Source: Paenalicyclobacillus mengziensis
GTDB taxonomy: Bacteria > Bacillota > Bacilli > Alicyclobacillales > Alicyclobacillaceae
DNA: 64,000 bases
Direction: 5' to 3'
Assembly (NCBI RefSeq): GCF_017298635.1
Contig: NZ_CP071182.1
Span: 3,138,001-3,202,000 of the forward strand
This document shows, in pieces, positions 17,096-26,219 of this stretch (position 1 is its first letter; every line of letters begins with the position of its first letter). Under the pieces are notes generated by a model, which saw nothing but the letters and a program-made list of their open reading frames with translations, ran no database searches and was not told the DNA's origin. A program made the translations under genes and the position numbers.

Positions 17096-17950
17096 TCAAC
17101 GCCTCCCAGCAAAGACCGCACCGAGTAGCACCAAGGCGCCGCCAATCATTTGCACCGTGGTCATGCGCTCTCCGAGCATCACAATTCCCGACACCGCTGT
17201 CCAGACAGGGAGCAGATTCATCCAGGCCGCGGCTCGACTTGCACCGACTCGCTCTACCCCAACCGTCCATGCAAAGTAAGCAATGACGGACGCAGCTGTA
17301 CTCACGTAAACGAGCGCCATCCATGCGGTTGAAGTCATATGAAACGCATGTGGGGAGAAACTGAACAACCCGGCAATGTCACTCGGGATAGCGCCGAAAA
17401 CAGCGGCACCAGCCGTTAATGTCAGCGGATCCATATCTCGTCCAAACCTTTTGCCAAGTACGGTGTACAGACCCCATGAGCCTGCTGCAGCTAGAATTTC
17501 AACATCGCCAAGAGACACGGTGAAACCAGAACCTGCGTGCCCACCGAGCAACACGAGCACGCCTATGACCGATACCAGAGAACCAAACCAAGCCATCCGA
17601 GAGCCTTTGTCTTTCAAGATGAAAACACCGAAAAACAAGATGGCCACGGGTATCAACCCTGATATCATACCAGCTTGAGCGGCGGGAGTTGAATGCAGAC
17701 CCAGATACGTCAACGCTGAGAATATAAACATTCCCACGAAGCCGAGGAGCAGGAATTCTCTCCATTTCTCGCGCAGAGGTAAACGCTTGCCAGTAAACAT
17801 CAGAATGATGTACAACTCTAGCGCAGACAGTGTCCAGCGAACACCATTCAGTACAAGCGCTGGCATGGCAGGTGCCAAGAGTCGGCCCGCGATATAATTA
17901 CCACTCCACAATAATGTCGCCAACATGAGCAACAGGAATCCTCGAATCAT
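17096..17950 (-). CDS. EamA/DMT-superfamily exporter
   Basis: 284 residues from ATG 17950 (AAAGGTGAG seven bases before). Ten helices in two EamA repeats: LLWSGNYIAGRLLAP opens the first, VSTAASVIAYFAWTVGVERVGA and ERMTTVQMIGGALVLLG close the second. Usually exports amino acids or metabolites. A second, different DMT exporter sits 3 kb away. Confidence 0.9.
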   Translation of the reverse strand: MIRGFLLLMLATLLWSGNYIAGRLLAPAMPALVLNGVRWTLSALELYIILMFTGKRLPLREKWREFLLLGFVGMFIFSALTYLGLHSTPAAQAGMISGLIPVAILFFGVFILKDKGSRMAWFGSLVSVIGVLVLLGGHAGSGFTVSLGDVEILAAAGSWGLYTVLGKRFGRDMDPLTLTAGAAVFGAIPSDIAGLFSFSPHAFHMTSTAWMALVYVSTAASVIAYFAWTVGVERVGASRAAAWMNLLPVWTAVSGIVMLGERMTTVQMIGGALVLLGAVFAGRR

Positions 17951-18077
17951 GATGTAACTCACCTTTATCTCAAGTATCTCAAGCGAATTCAGACGGCTGA
18001 AGTATGTGGGTTCTGTGACACATTGATGTGCATCGTCTTACACGCAGTACGGGCCTTGCAGCCGCTTTGAATTGTTC

Positions 18078-19772
18078 CTATAGTATTTTGTCATTAACGT
18101 TATCCAAATAGGATTTGACGGCAGCCATCACGTCAGCAACGCACCTGTCTTCGAACGGCGAACGTAGCCCTGCAGTTTGAAGCAACTGCTGGAAGGGTCG
18201 ACTCCCACTCAGCTTGGTAAGGGTGATGTATTTCTCCCAAGCCTCACTACGATTCCTTTCGGCCTCGCTCCAAAATTGAAATGCGGACACTTGTGCCAGG
18301 GCATAATCGATGGTGTAGAAGGGGACTCGATAAATATGCTGGAACATGTGAAAACTGTAACCGCCTTCAAGATAGGGATGCCCCTCAGTGTCGATGTAGG
18401 GTTCGTACGTCGCCTGCAACCGACGGAAGGCCTGCCGTCTTTGTTCACGGGTCCACTCGGGGTGCGAGTATGACATTTCCTGAAACTCATCGTACATCGC
18501 CACGTACGCGATTTCTCCAAGTGAAGATACCATATGGTCAAACTTGAATTTTTCCGTGTCTTTTCCGAAGAACTTTTCCATCCAGGGCCACGTGAACAGT
18601 TCCATACTCTTTGAGTAAATTTCAGCTGTTTCCTTTGTTGGATTACGATACTCGGGAACATCCGTATGTTGGTTCATATATTTTTGAAAAGCATGTCCAG
18701 CTTCGTGCGTGACGACAATCACGTCAAATGAAGTTCCATTGTCAAGTGAAAAGATGAAGGGCGATGCGTACCCGGGAACGTACGTACAGTAACCCATCAT
18801 GGCTTTGTTAGGCCTTTTTTTTAGGTCCATGAGCTCATTTTCACGCATGAACCTGAAGAACGCACCAGTCTCTTCGGACAGTTCATCGTACATCCTTGCA
18901 GCCGTTTCTTCAACCCAGTCCATGTCACCCCTAGGTCTCGGATTGCCGGAGGAGAAGCGCAAGGGCGCATCATAGTAGGTGAGTGTGTTGACACCGATGC
19001 GCTGTCGTTGTCGCTCTGCCAGTTCAGTTAAGAGCGGAACAATATGACGTTTCACTGCCTCTCGGAAGCCTGCGACATCTTCTCTGTTGTAGTCAATTCG
19101 GTTCATGCGCGCATATCCAAGTCCGACAAAGTCTTCGAATCCGAGCTGCCGTGCAATCGACGTTCGAACCGACACAAGGTCATGGTAGAGGGTATCGAAT
19201 TGCTCTGCGCGCTCCTGCATCCACGAATAGACAGCATTTAAAGCGTTCTTACGAACGCCCCTGTCCTGAGACTGTTGGTAAACCAGCATCTCACTTAAGG
19301 TCTTGGCTTCTCCATCAAAGTCAATCTTCGCTTGGGAAATCCACACTAAGTGATTCGTGCTTTGTTCATTTTCCTTACGCAACTCATCTTCCACTGCACT
19401 AGAGTACGTTTTGACAGATGAGGCTGCGAGTAAAAACGCTTGACACCCGATTCTCTCTTCGAGTTTTCCTCGAAACTGAGAATCTAGCATGGCCCTCATA
19501 AGTTTTGCCTGCCATCCTTGAAATGTCGGCAGTGCTTCATCAAAAAATCTTTTTTCAGTAAGCCACACTTCATCCGACGTATCCTGCGTGTGGCGAATGA
19601 ACGAGATATTGTACATGGTCTCGAACTCATCAAAAATCTGATAAATAGATTGGAGCACCGACCACTGGCTTATCTCCGAGTTTGCTTCGTTAAACTCTAC
19701 CATTGCATCACGGAATTGTTCGGCCAGGGTCTCCATATCGGGACGCTCGTACATCCATTCCGTTAATTTCAC
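18078..19772 (-). CDS. M3-family oligoendopeptidase (PepF-like)
   Basis: 564 residues, cytoplasmic zinc metallopeptidase. The zinc motif VVTHEAGHAFQ is followed by the third ligand region EIYSKSMELFTWPWM, and YSFHMFQHIYRVPFYTIDYALAQ is the C-terminal substrate-binding stretch of oligoendopeptidases. Length matches the family. No signal peptide. It is separate from neighbours on both sides. Confidence 0.94.
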   Translation of the reverse strand: MKLTEWMYERPDMETLAEQFRDAMVEFNEANSEISQWSVLQSIYQIFDEFETMYNISFIRHTQDTSDEVWLTEKRFFDEALPTFQGWQAKLMRAMLDSQFRGKLEERIGCQAFLLAASSVKTYSSAVEDELRKENEQSTNHLVWISQAKIDFDGEAKTLSEMLVYQQSQDRGVRKNALNAVYSWMQERAEQFDTLYHDLVSVRTSIARQLGFEDFVGLGYARMNRIDYNREDVAGFREAVKRHIVPLLTELAERQRQRIGVNTLTYYDAPLRFSSGNPRPRGDMDWVEETAARMYDELSEETGAFFRFMRENELMDLKKRPNKAMMGYCTYVPGYASPFIFSLDNGTSFDVIVVTHEAGHAFQKYMNQHTDVPEYRNPTKETAEIYSKSMELFTWPWMEKFFGKDTEKFKFDHMVSSLGEIAYVAMYDEFQEMSYSHPEWTREQRRQAFRRLQATYEPYIDTEGHPYLEGGYSFHMFQHIYRVPFYTIDYALAQVSAFQFWSEAERNRSEAWEKYITLTKLSGSRPFQQLLQTAGLRSPFEDRCVADVMAAVKSYLDNVNDKIL

Positions 19773-19959
19773 GCCCGTTCCCCCCTTTTAGAATACTGAG
19801 TCTTCCGACAGTCGAAGCCCAAGCCCTCGGTATCTTCACAATCCAATCAAAAAATTTGCTTGGGTAGGTAAAGTTTACCTGATATACATTGCGCCGACTA
19901 GCCTTTCAGAACTCCCCTATGACACGAAAAAACCGAACGCCCGTGTGCCTCGGGTCCGC

Positions 19960-20214
19960 TTACGAGGGTTCAGACGGATCGTACTCGTCGTATACAAGTT
20001 TTGTCACTGTCGTCGATTCACCGTCCTCTATCTCGCGCTCGGTCGCCCCATCGTCCATACCAGCCACACCATCTAGGCCGGGTGCAAGAGACGTGTCGTC
20101 CGCGTCTTGTGAAGACGGTCGGTCATCCTCTAACTCACCTTTGACTGACGGGAGCTTGCTTAGTGACTTAAAGGCTTTTTTTCCTATATCTGTTGTTGAA
20201 CTAATCTTCACCAT
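19960..20214 (-). CDS. Small acidic protein, function unknown
   Basis: 84 residues from ATG 20214, eight bases after AAGGAGG. N-terminal VKISSTTDIGKKAFKSLSKL is basic; the rest is acidic and disordered-looking (DDRPSSQDADD, EREIEDGES). It starts 32 bp after the secreted acidic protein and is probably co-transcribed with it. No family recognised. Confidence 0.65.
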   Translation of the reverse strand: MVKISSTTDIGKKAFKSLSKLPSVKGELEDDRPSSQDADDTSLAPGLDGVAGMDDGATEREIEDGESTTVTKLVYDEYDPSEPS

Positions 20215-20246
20215 GTGTTGTTCCTCCTTGTGATAGATGGCCTGCT

Positions 20247-20585
20247 CTAATCCTTATCGTTATCATCGTCGTCAGCATCCTCGTCTTCGTCATCGTCATC
20301 GTCATCAGTCTCGGCGTCGCTTTGACCATTTTGGTGATGTTCTTCGCTGTCATCCTGGTGGACAGCGGCAAGGTTTGAGAAGGCATCATCTGATGCTGCA
20401 ATACTTTTGGAATCCGCCGCTCCGACTGCCGACTGGGACGTCACCATCGGACCAGACGTACTTGAGACTGCAGTCGATGGAGCCTGTTCAACAGACGCAG
20501 CATAAGAAACGGGACTATGCATCGTAAGAAATGTGGATAGAGCGGAGCTCGTCAGTACGATTATCGGGGCGATGCGGGATTTCAT
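20247..20585 (-). CDS. Secreted protein with poly-Asp/Glu tail
   Basis: 112 residues from ATG 20585 (AAGGTG six bases before). A signal peptide MKSRIAPIIVLTSSALSTF... ending near AYAA-type SYAASV is followed by a Ser/Ala/Thr-rich region and an extremely acidic C-terminus: DDSEEHHQNG, then a stretch of about 25 residues almost all Asp or Glu. Such tails bind calcium or other cations in known secreted proteins. No named family recognised. Partner gene downstream is also acidic. Confidence 0.7.
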   Translation of the reverse strand: MKSRIAPIIVLTSSALSTFLTMHSPVSYAASVEQAPSTAVSSTSGPMVTSQSAVGAADSKSIAASDDAFSNLAAVHQDDSEEHHQNGQSDAETDDDDDDEDEDADDDDNDKD

Positions 20586-20774
20586 GGCCATCACCTTCCT
20601 GATTTTGTCGTTGGAAGGTATCATGAACAATCCCGGTTCAGCTTATGTATGCTTGGCTACAGGCATGGACCTCACACCAGAAAAGGTGTGCACTTCGCCA
20701 TGTCCATTTGCCTTTCCCTGACACTTGTCCAAAGACATACCGTACATCATGTCGGATTCAGAGGAGGGATTTTG

Positions 20775-20906
20775 ATGTACGGTGGAACCTTTGGAGGATA
20801 CACACGTTGGGCAGTTGTTTTCTTGATTATCTTCGTCCTGTTCATCTTGCTTGTCCCATATTGGGGCGGCGGTGGTGCTGGCGGTGCTGGTGGCGGCGGC
20901 TATTAA
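20775..20906 (+). CDS. YjcZ-like tiny membrane sporulation protein
   Basis: 43 residues from ATG 20775, six bases after GGAGGG. MYGGTFGGYTRWAV, one hydrophobic helix (FLIIFVLFILLVPYW) and a Gly-rich end (GGGGAGGAGGGGY). It resembles the glycine-rich single-helix proteins of Bacillus (YjcZ group) made in sporulation. A strong terminator follows. Confidence 0.75.
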   Translation: MYGGTFGGYTRWAVVFLIIFVLFILLVPYWGGGGAGGAGGGGY

Positions 20907-20920
20907 GAGTGTGTAGCTCG

Positions 20921-20955
20921 AAGGCGTTGAGGTTAACGACCTCATCGCCTTTTTA
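20921..20955 (+). terminator. Rho-independent terminator after the YjcZ-like gene
   Basis: AAGGCGTTGAGGT pairs with ACCTCATCGCCTT (one T-T mismatch) around TAACG and ends in TTTTT. Confidence 0.92.
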
Positions 20956-21068
20956 CATGTATTCCATATTGAATCTTGACTATTATGCACTCAGACTTGT
21001 GTTGCACTGTATTATTAAGAGGAACGTATCCCTCGATAGAAGAGGATCGTGGATTGGAGTTGAAACTG

Positions 21069-21884
21069 ATGAAGCTTTTAAAGTCCCGCAATAGGACTCT
21101 TATATATGGTGGTATTTTGCTGCTTATCGTTGCCGGTGTTGGAATCCCTGCTTCGAGAAGAGCGATTGTCGATCCGATTGGGCAGACAGTTCATCATGCA
21201 GTGGCGGTACCAGTTCGTCAATTGCAAGCTGTCATCGCTTCTGTTCAAAGCCTCAGGGAAATGTACTTTGAAAACACGAATCTCAAAGTGCAGATGCAAA
21301 ACTACAATCTCTTACAAGCGCAGTTGTCCGACCTGGAAGCCGAAAATACTCGTCTGAAAACAATGATTCAGTTTAAAAACAACCTTAAAACCAATTGGAC
21401 ATTGATTCCTGCCCAGGTTATCGGACGAAATCCGGGGAGTTGGAACGATGAGTTGACCATCGATGTAGGGAATTCCGATGCAGTTCACCCGAATATGATC
21501 GTGGTCTCCCCAAACGGGAACTTAGTTGGCAGAATCTCAAGCGTGACAGCTCATACCGCGACAGTGGTCCTCATTACGAGTACATCCAACAGCGACGGCG
21601 TTAGCGCATACATAGAGGATGGTACAGGACAATTCTCCGGCATTGTCTACGGCTCTCCGCAAACAAACGGGGTTCTGAATATGGAGTTCATTTCCCCTCT
21701 CGCAAAAATCAAAGACGGTGACACCATCATTACATCCGGAATCGGCAAGATTTACCCAAAAGGGATTGTCATCGGAAAAGTCATCAGCAATGCCACTGGC
21801 GTTCAGGGGCTGACCCAAACAGCCAAGGTCAAACCAGTTGCCAAGCTCAATTATTTACAAGATGTGTTCGTAATTACATCTTAA
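21069..21884 (+). CDS. mreC: MreC cell-shape protein (apparently not in mreBCD)
   Basis: 271 residues from ATG 21069 with GGAG nine bases upstream. One N-terminal transmembrane helix (about 13-30), a coiled coil (about 60-105, ending LEAENTRLKTMIQFK), then the MreC beta domain: IPAQVIGRNPGSWNDELTID and KDGDTIITSGIGKIYPKGI-type motifs. It scaffolds the elongasome outside the membrane. Neither mreB nor mreD is adjacent, so this may be a second, stand-alone copy. Confidence 0.92.
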   Translation: MKLLKSRNRTLIYGGILLLIVAGVGIPASRRAIVDPIGQTVHHAVAVPVRQLQAVIASVQSLREMYFENTNLKVQMQNYNLLQAQLSDLEAENTRLKTMIQFKNNLKTNWTLIPAQVIGRNPGSWNDELTIDVGNSDAVHPNMIVVSPNGNLVGRISSVTAHTATVVLITSTSNSDGVSAYIEDGTGQFSGIVYGSPQTNGVLNMEFISPLAKIKDGDTIITSGIGKIYPKGIVIGKVISNATGVQGLTQTAKVKPVAKLNYLQDVFVITS

Positions 21885-22020
21885 ATATCGACCTGAATTG
21901 GTGCTGTTGACACCGCCGAGGAATCAGTATATCTTTTGAGTACTACATGTAGTAGTACATATGGTTTTATTGAAGTGAGACCATGAGTGTCCAACCTTTT
22001 TGAAATGAGGACAGCAACCG

Positions 22021-22224
22021 TTGGGACCCTGGTTCCTTGCGCTCTACTATGGCGCTGTGAGCCTCCTTGTTGTCTACTCCTTTACGCTAAGCAGTCGTAC
22101 TATCAACAACACACCATACCTCCTGACAGGTTACTGTTTTGGAACGTGGCTCCTGATGGGGCTTATCACCCTAGGCATACGCAGGGCATTCAAGTGGCGG
22201 ATACAACTGCGAGTGGAGAAGTAA
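22021..22224 (+). CDS. Small membrane protein, two helices, unknown
   Basis: 67 residues from TTG 22021; a weak GAGGA lies about ten bases upstream. WFLALYYGAVSLLVVYSF and YCFGTWLLMGLITLGI are hydrophobic; the C-terminus is basic (RRAFKWRIQLRVEK). It converges on the next gene. No family recognised. Confidence 0.45.
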   Translation: MGPWFLALYYGAVSLLVVYSFTLSSRTINNTPYLLTGYCFGTWLLMGLITLGIRRAFKWRIQLRVEK

Positions 22225-22254
22225 CTACGCTCCATGTTCCCCCCACCGCGTGCT

Positions 22255-22575
22255 CTAGAGATTGTGAACACCTGGGCCATATTTGGCTTCCATGCGTTTC
22301 TCCCGAATCTTGACACATACGCGCCAAAGGACCCCAAGTAACATTGTGAATACCGCCAAGCCAACGTCGATGAACATCCAGGCGTTGGCTCTTAGCCATG
22401 CATCGATACCAAGTTCGGTGTAGGCTTTCGCAAATGAGTGGACGGTTGTCCCGTTTGCCGTTGTGTTAAAATTGTATCGTTGGAACAACCAGTACCCAGT
22501 GAACAATAGTGATGCCAGAAACGCCGTCAACGAGAGAACGAAGATGCTTCTCACAATCTCTATGACAATCTTCAC
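22255..22575 (-). CDS. Hypothetical membrane protein downstream of SPFH gene
   Basis: 106 residues from GTG 22575, preceded by AGGAGGAATAACC. Two hydrophobic segments (about 8-28 and 66-84) around an extracytoplasmic loop of about 35 residues; basic C-terminus (KIREKRMEAKYG). It lies 95 bp after the SPFH gene in the same direction, possibly the third gene of that operon. Confidence 0.65.
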   Translation of the reverse strand: MKIVIEIVRSIFVLSLTAFLASLLFTGYWLFQRYNFNTTANGTTVHSFAKAYTELGIDAWLRANAWMFIDVGLAVFTMLLGVLWRVCVKIREKRMEAKYGPGVHNL

Positions 22576-22670
22576 GGTTATTCCTCCTAGGCATCCTGTA
22601 TCGACTTATGCCGTGGCTTTCCTCTTGACCGTCGGTCAACCGAAACGTTCCACATTGTCCCAAACAGGGA

Positions 22671-23597
22671 TTATCTAGTCATCATTCCCTCAGTTGCCGA
22701 CTGCCCATCTTGAAGGTTGTGTTCAATCAACTTCTCCGCCGCCACGGTTCCTAGTAGACTTCCGAGGTTTGCCGCATCTGCCAGTGAACTCGGCACGACA
22801 ATCATCGAAGCTTTCTCCTTCAGGCCCTCGTATAAGATGTTGAGCGCACGGAGCTGCAGAGCGGCTGGATGTCTGGCGTACATTTCAGCGGCGGCAACAA
22901 ACGACTCCGCAACCTGTTGCTCTGCTTGCCCAAGTATCGCCCGGGCGTTACGCTCCCGCTCGGCCTGTGCAGCTCGTGACATCGCGTCTTCGAGACTACG
23001 TGGAATACTAATGTCCCGAATCTGTACGTTTTGAATCGTGATACCCCACGGCTCTGTGCGTGTGTCCATAAGTTTTTTCAACTGATGGTCGATGTCTTCC
23101 CTGGAGCTCAATAAATCCTCAAGCATCGTACTGCCAATCAGGTCACGCAGTGCAGTCTGTGCAGCCCAAGAAACAGAACTCGCAAAGTCCGCGACTTCGA
23201 GTGCAGCCTTCTCTGCGTCCCAGACCATCCAAAACACCACAGCGTCTACGTTGACCGGCACTGTATCTTTGGTTAGGGTTTGTTCTGCAGTAAATTGCGT
23301 CGTGATGATCCGTTGATCAATCCATGCCGGAACGCTATCGATGAATGGAATCATGAAAAAGACACCGGGACCTGCCAGGGCCTTAAACTTACCCAACCGG
23401 AGGACAATAGCCTTCTCCCACTGGTCTGCGACTTGAATGGCTGAGGACAGAATCCACCCCACGGCAGTCAGGACGATGAAAAGTGCAACACCAAGAAAGA
23501 TGTGGTTAATGGCCATTAAGGAGCCAATACCGACCCCGATAATCAGGAATACCCAAAATACTAACTTCTGCACTCCTGCTCTTCGACGCTGTCTCAT
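22671..23597 (-). CDS. SPFH-domain slipin/stomatin-like protein
   Basis: 308 residues from ATG 23597 after AAGGGGTG. Two N-terminal hydrophobic segments (about 12-55) lead to the SPFH core: WEKAIVLRLGKFKALAGPGV, IDQRIITTQF, TKDTVPVNVDAVVFW and DISIPRSLEDAMSRAAQAER. It organises membrane microdomains. The repressor-type GntR gene begins 78 bp upstream, so the pair is probably one autoregulated unit. Confidence 0.92.
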   Translation of the reverse strand: MRQRRRAGVQKLVFWVFLIIGVGIGSLMAINHIFLGVALFIVLTAVGWILSSAIQVADQWEKAIVLRLGKFKALAGPGVFFMIPFIDSVPAWIDQRIITTQFTAEQTLTKDTVPVNVDAVVFWMVWDAEKAALEVADFASSVSWAAQTALRDLIGSTMLEDLLSSREDIDHQLKKLMDTRTEPWGITIQNVQIRDISIPRSLEDAMSRAAQAERERNARAILGQAEQQVAESFVAAAEMYARHPAALQLRALNILYEGLKEKASMIVVPSSLADAANLGSLLGTVAAEKLIEHNLQDGQSATEGMMTR

Positions 23598-23674
23598 CAC
23601 GTCACACCCCTTGGATTGACTCGTAAACACTCAATTGTCATAAGCACCTTGTTACGGCGGAACATTTGTTGCCA

Positions 23675-24049
23675 TTATGATGATATCCGTCGATGTAATG
23701 CCCCAATCAATTCCTCCAGACTGACACCCTGCGCTTGTGCCATCTCCTGCACAAGCGTGGCAAATCGTTCGACCTGATGCGTACGTGTAGGTGCGTTTTG
23801 TTGCCAGGCCGTCTCATCCCGGACAAATGTCCCCTTGCCTTGGTGCGCCACGATGTAACCCTCCCGCTCGACCTGGTTATACACCTTACTGACCGTGTTG
23901 ACGTTAATTCGAACATCGACTGCCATCTGTCGAACCGTAGGCAGTTGAAACCCTGCAGGCCAGTTTCCCCGAACGATCCGTTGGATAATTTGTTGCCTCA
24001 GTTGTACGTATAGGGGGACGCCACTACCAGGGTCAAGCTTCCAGTTCAT
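23675..24049 (-). CDS. GntR-family regulator, YtrA subfamily
   Basis: 124 residues from ATG 24049 (GGGAG eight bases before). The winged helix (GVPLYVQLRQQIIQRIVRGNW, LPTVRQMAVDVRINVNTVSKVYN) is followed by only about 45 residues, the short C-terminus that defines the YtrA group, whose targets are usually membrane-protein operons. A 22-bp palindrome lies just upstream. Confidence 0.92.
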   Translation of the reverse strand: MNWKLDPGSGVPLYVQLRQQIIQRIVRGNWPAGFQLPTVRQMAVDVRINVNTVSKVYNQVEREGYIVAHQGKGTFVRDETAWQQNAPTRTHQVERFATLVQEMAQAQGVSLEELIGALHRRISS

Positions 24050-24075
24050 CCACCTCACTCCCAGCTGTCGTCATA

Positions 24076-24097
24076 TTGTCATATTACAATATGACAA
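24076..24097. promoter_or_regulatory. Operator of the YtrA-type repressor
   Basis: TTGTCATATT-AC-AATATGACAA is a 10-bp perfect inverted repeat with a 2-bp centre, 27 bp before the regulator start. Size and place fit an autoregulatory YtrA site. A neighbouring CATATTG extends the half-site pattern on one side. Confidence 0.75.
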
Positions 24098-24199
24098 TTA
24101 ATGTGTAAAGATTTACCTAAATACGACGAGCGGACCGTACCGAGACGCTCCCCAATTAGCAAGAAGCCCATCCTTATATGGTTTTTGTACTCGGCAATC

Positions 24200-24228
24200 C
24201 ACTCGTGCAGCTTCACGAGTGATATACT
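24200..24228 (+). promoter_or_regulatory. Palindrome beside a -10 element before gene at 24272
   Basis: CACTCGTG (24200-24207) and CACGAGTG (24214-24221) frame six bases; TATACT (24223-24228) directly follows and could be a -10 box 43 bp before the TTG start. It could be an operator or an RNA hairpin upstream of the transcript. Confidence 0.4.
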
Positions 24229-24271
24229 GTGTCAGTAATGGGAAGCCCAACTGTTTGAGGAGAGACCAAAT

Positions 24272-24829
24272 TTGAGTAACGGAAATGACAACCTATACCC
24301 TGATTGCCTCGTTATCAACAGAACTGTGGAGATTGGTGGACTTACGAAGTCGGAGCTTATCCAGAAACTGCAACAATACTCTGTTTTGATGAACGAGTCT
24401 GCAGAGAGACTATTTGCTGACGATAAATTTTCGACCTCTGATACAAAGTACATTGTACAGACCGTTGAACTGACTGTTCGTGACCTTGGCTTTCCGGATG
24501 GAGCTACCATGAATGAAATCTTTAACAGAGCAACCGACCTTGGTTTGGCATTGTGTCCACTTGAGCTGGCACCTCATCTAAGACTAGCATATCTCGACCA
24601 GCCAGAAGGTTATTTAGGACATCCTTTAACGCAGCATCAAGCTCCATCAGGCTCCATCACAATTGCATCTGCGATGCTCACTGAAGATGATGATTTTCCA
24701 AAAGGCTTTTATCTTAGACGAATTCACGGCCTGTTGTGGCTGCGCGGATATCGTGCTGACCATCTGCAGCACCTTTGGAATCCTGATGACCATTTTATCT
24801 TTTGTCAATCAAAAGAGCCTATAACCTAG
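24272..24829 (+). CDS. Conserved hypothetical protein
   Basis: 185 residues from TTG 24272 with GAGGAG upstream. Segments such as INRTVEIGGLTKSELIQKLQ, DLGFPDGATMNEIF, GLALCPLELAPHLRLAYLDQPEG and KGFYLRRIHGLLWLRGYR feel like a widespread soluble family of unknown function that I remember without a name. The ordered pattern, no membrane segment and a clear ribosome site support a real gene. Function unknown. Confidence 0.75.
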   Translation: MSNGNDNLYPDCLVINRTVEIGGLTKSELIQKLQQYSVLMNESAERLFADDKFSTSDTKYIVQTVELTVRDLGFPDGATMNEIFNRATDLGLALCPLELAPHLRLAYLDQPEGYLGHPLTQHQAPSGSITIASAMLTEDDDFPKGFYLRRIHGLLWLRGYRADHLQHLWNPDDHFIFCQSKEPIT

Positions 24830-25114
24830 CTTCATTCCTGCACTAGGGACAAGTATTCGTTCTTTTCCCTGTTTAATTGCGTGGATTTAAACATCGACGC
24901 CCTGAAACGTAAAACAATTCGAAACCGTACAAGAGAACTTCCCGTTCAATCATCGCTATTTTAAAAATCAAAACAGGTAGTACAGGATGCTTGTAATATC
25001 AGAACGGATTGTACCACATCGAATCATTTTGATATGACACGCCTTGCCCCATCGCTACAAACTCCAACTACAAACACTCTGAAGGAATACTCCGAAGCAA
25101 TAGATGCCAGGTCC

Positions 25115-25660
25115 TTATGATCCCTCTTTCTGAAACCGATTTTGCATACTTGCGAGATAATCCTTTGACTTGCCACGAGGAATCGTGAGCGTCTTCCAAT
25201 CGGAGGCCTTGATTTGCTTGGCCAGGTAAACAATCTGACCCGTATGGTAGGAGAGGTGATACGCTTGTCGTTCAATGGCTTGGACAACGGAGTGCGGTTC
25301 CGTCCGGATGGTCACACTCTTCAGTAGATCCTCTTGATTGAGCGAGCCCAACGTGTGAAACAGCGTCTCCCATCCCTTTTCCCAAACCGCCATCATCTCT
25401 TCACGGGACACATATCCACCTTCAAATTCCTCATCGCGATTACGGCTTGGCTTTTCGCCGTCCGTCGTGAGAAAGTCTGTCCATCGCGACACCATGTTGC
25501 CAGCCATGTGTTTCACGATGAGTGCTACGCTGTTCGACTCCTCACCCGGTGCCCAGTGGAGTTCTTCAAGACTGAGTTGTTCCATCGCTCCATCGGCAGT
25601 TCTCTTCATATTCCGAAAATTATCCAACACACTGTTCAGGTACACACGTCCTAAATTCAA
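25115..25660 (-). CDS. DinB-like protein (DUF1572)
   Basis: 181 residues from TTG 25660 (AAGGGAG eight bases before). Four-helix DinB fold; the three histidine metal ligands appear as VKHMAGNM and QAYHLSYHTGQI, and RGKSKDYLASM ends the family signature. These proteins are often thiol S-transferases using bacillithiol or mycothiol; the substrate is unknown. Confidence 0.88.
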   Translation of the reverse strand: MNLGRVYLNSVLDNFRNMKRTADGAMEQLSLEELHWAPGEESNSVALIVKHMAGNMVSRWTDFLTTDGEKPSRNRDEEFEGGYVSREEMMAVWEKGWETLFHTLGSLNQEDLLKSVTIRTEPHSVVQAIERQAYHLSYHTGQIVYLAKQIKASDWKTLTIPRGKSKDYLASMQNRFQKEGS

Positions 25661-26079
25661 TTCGTTTGCTCCCTTCTAAGTGACCGGATTTGAATGCAGG
25701 TCTCTCCTGATATGACGGAATGTGCAAGATTTTGGCCAGCAGTGTTATCTCAAGTTCCATTTTAGCTATAGCGATGGTTGTCGTGAAGCCACTCTTTAAG
25801 TGTACGCCAAATTTCTCAATCTGGCGGTAACCGGCTTTCACCTCCCACGTTACGGCAACTAAAGTTGCACACAATTGTTGCAATAGGCTGGCTGCCGTAC
25901 AGCCCGATTGTAGGGGTCATGCCCCCGCAACCTCGATCTCATGGCGAATCTCTCGACCACGATTCCGTATGTTTCTTGCACCAACCAAATCATCATTAAG
26001 TTTGTAATGGCACTAACGGCACTCGAACCGATGTCTTTTCTTATCTCAGTGGCTCATGTCGGTTGATTTACCATAAGAG
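25661..26079. other. Intergenic region with no recognisable gene
   Basis: About 420 bp with short frames but no ribosome site or family match. The stretch around 25830-26000 has a somewhat coding-like composition and may be a decayed gene. Confidence 0.5.
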
Positions 26080-26116
26080 TAAAGAAGAGAATGCTGCCCG
26101 TTAGAACAGCATTCTC
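26080..26116 (-). terminator. Hairpin terminator downstream of the DoxX gene
   Basis: GAGAATGCTG (26087-26096) pairs with CAGCATTCTC (26107-26116); on the minus strand the stem is followed by TTCTTTACT. It is about 100 bp after the doxX stop. Confidence 0.65.
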
Positions 26117-26219
26117 AGTACGCCAAGGCAGGCGCTTCGGCAGGAGTTTGTATTCATAGAATCAATTTTAAAAGCGACTTATACTGTACAGACAAGAATG
26201 CAATTTGGTGAAGGAACGA

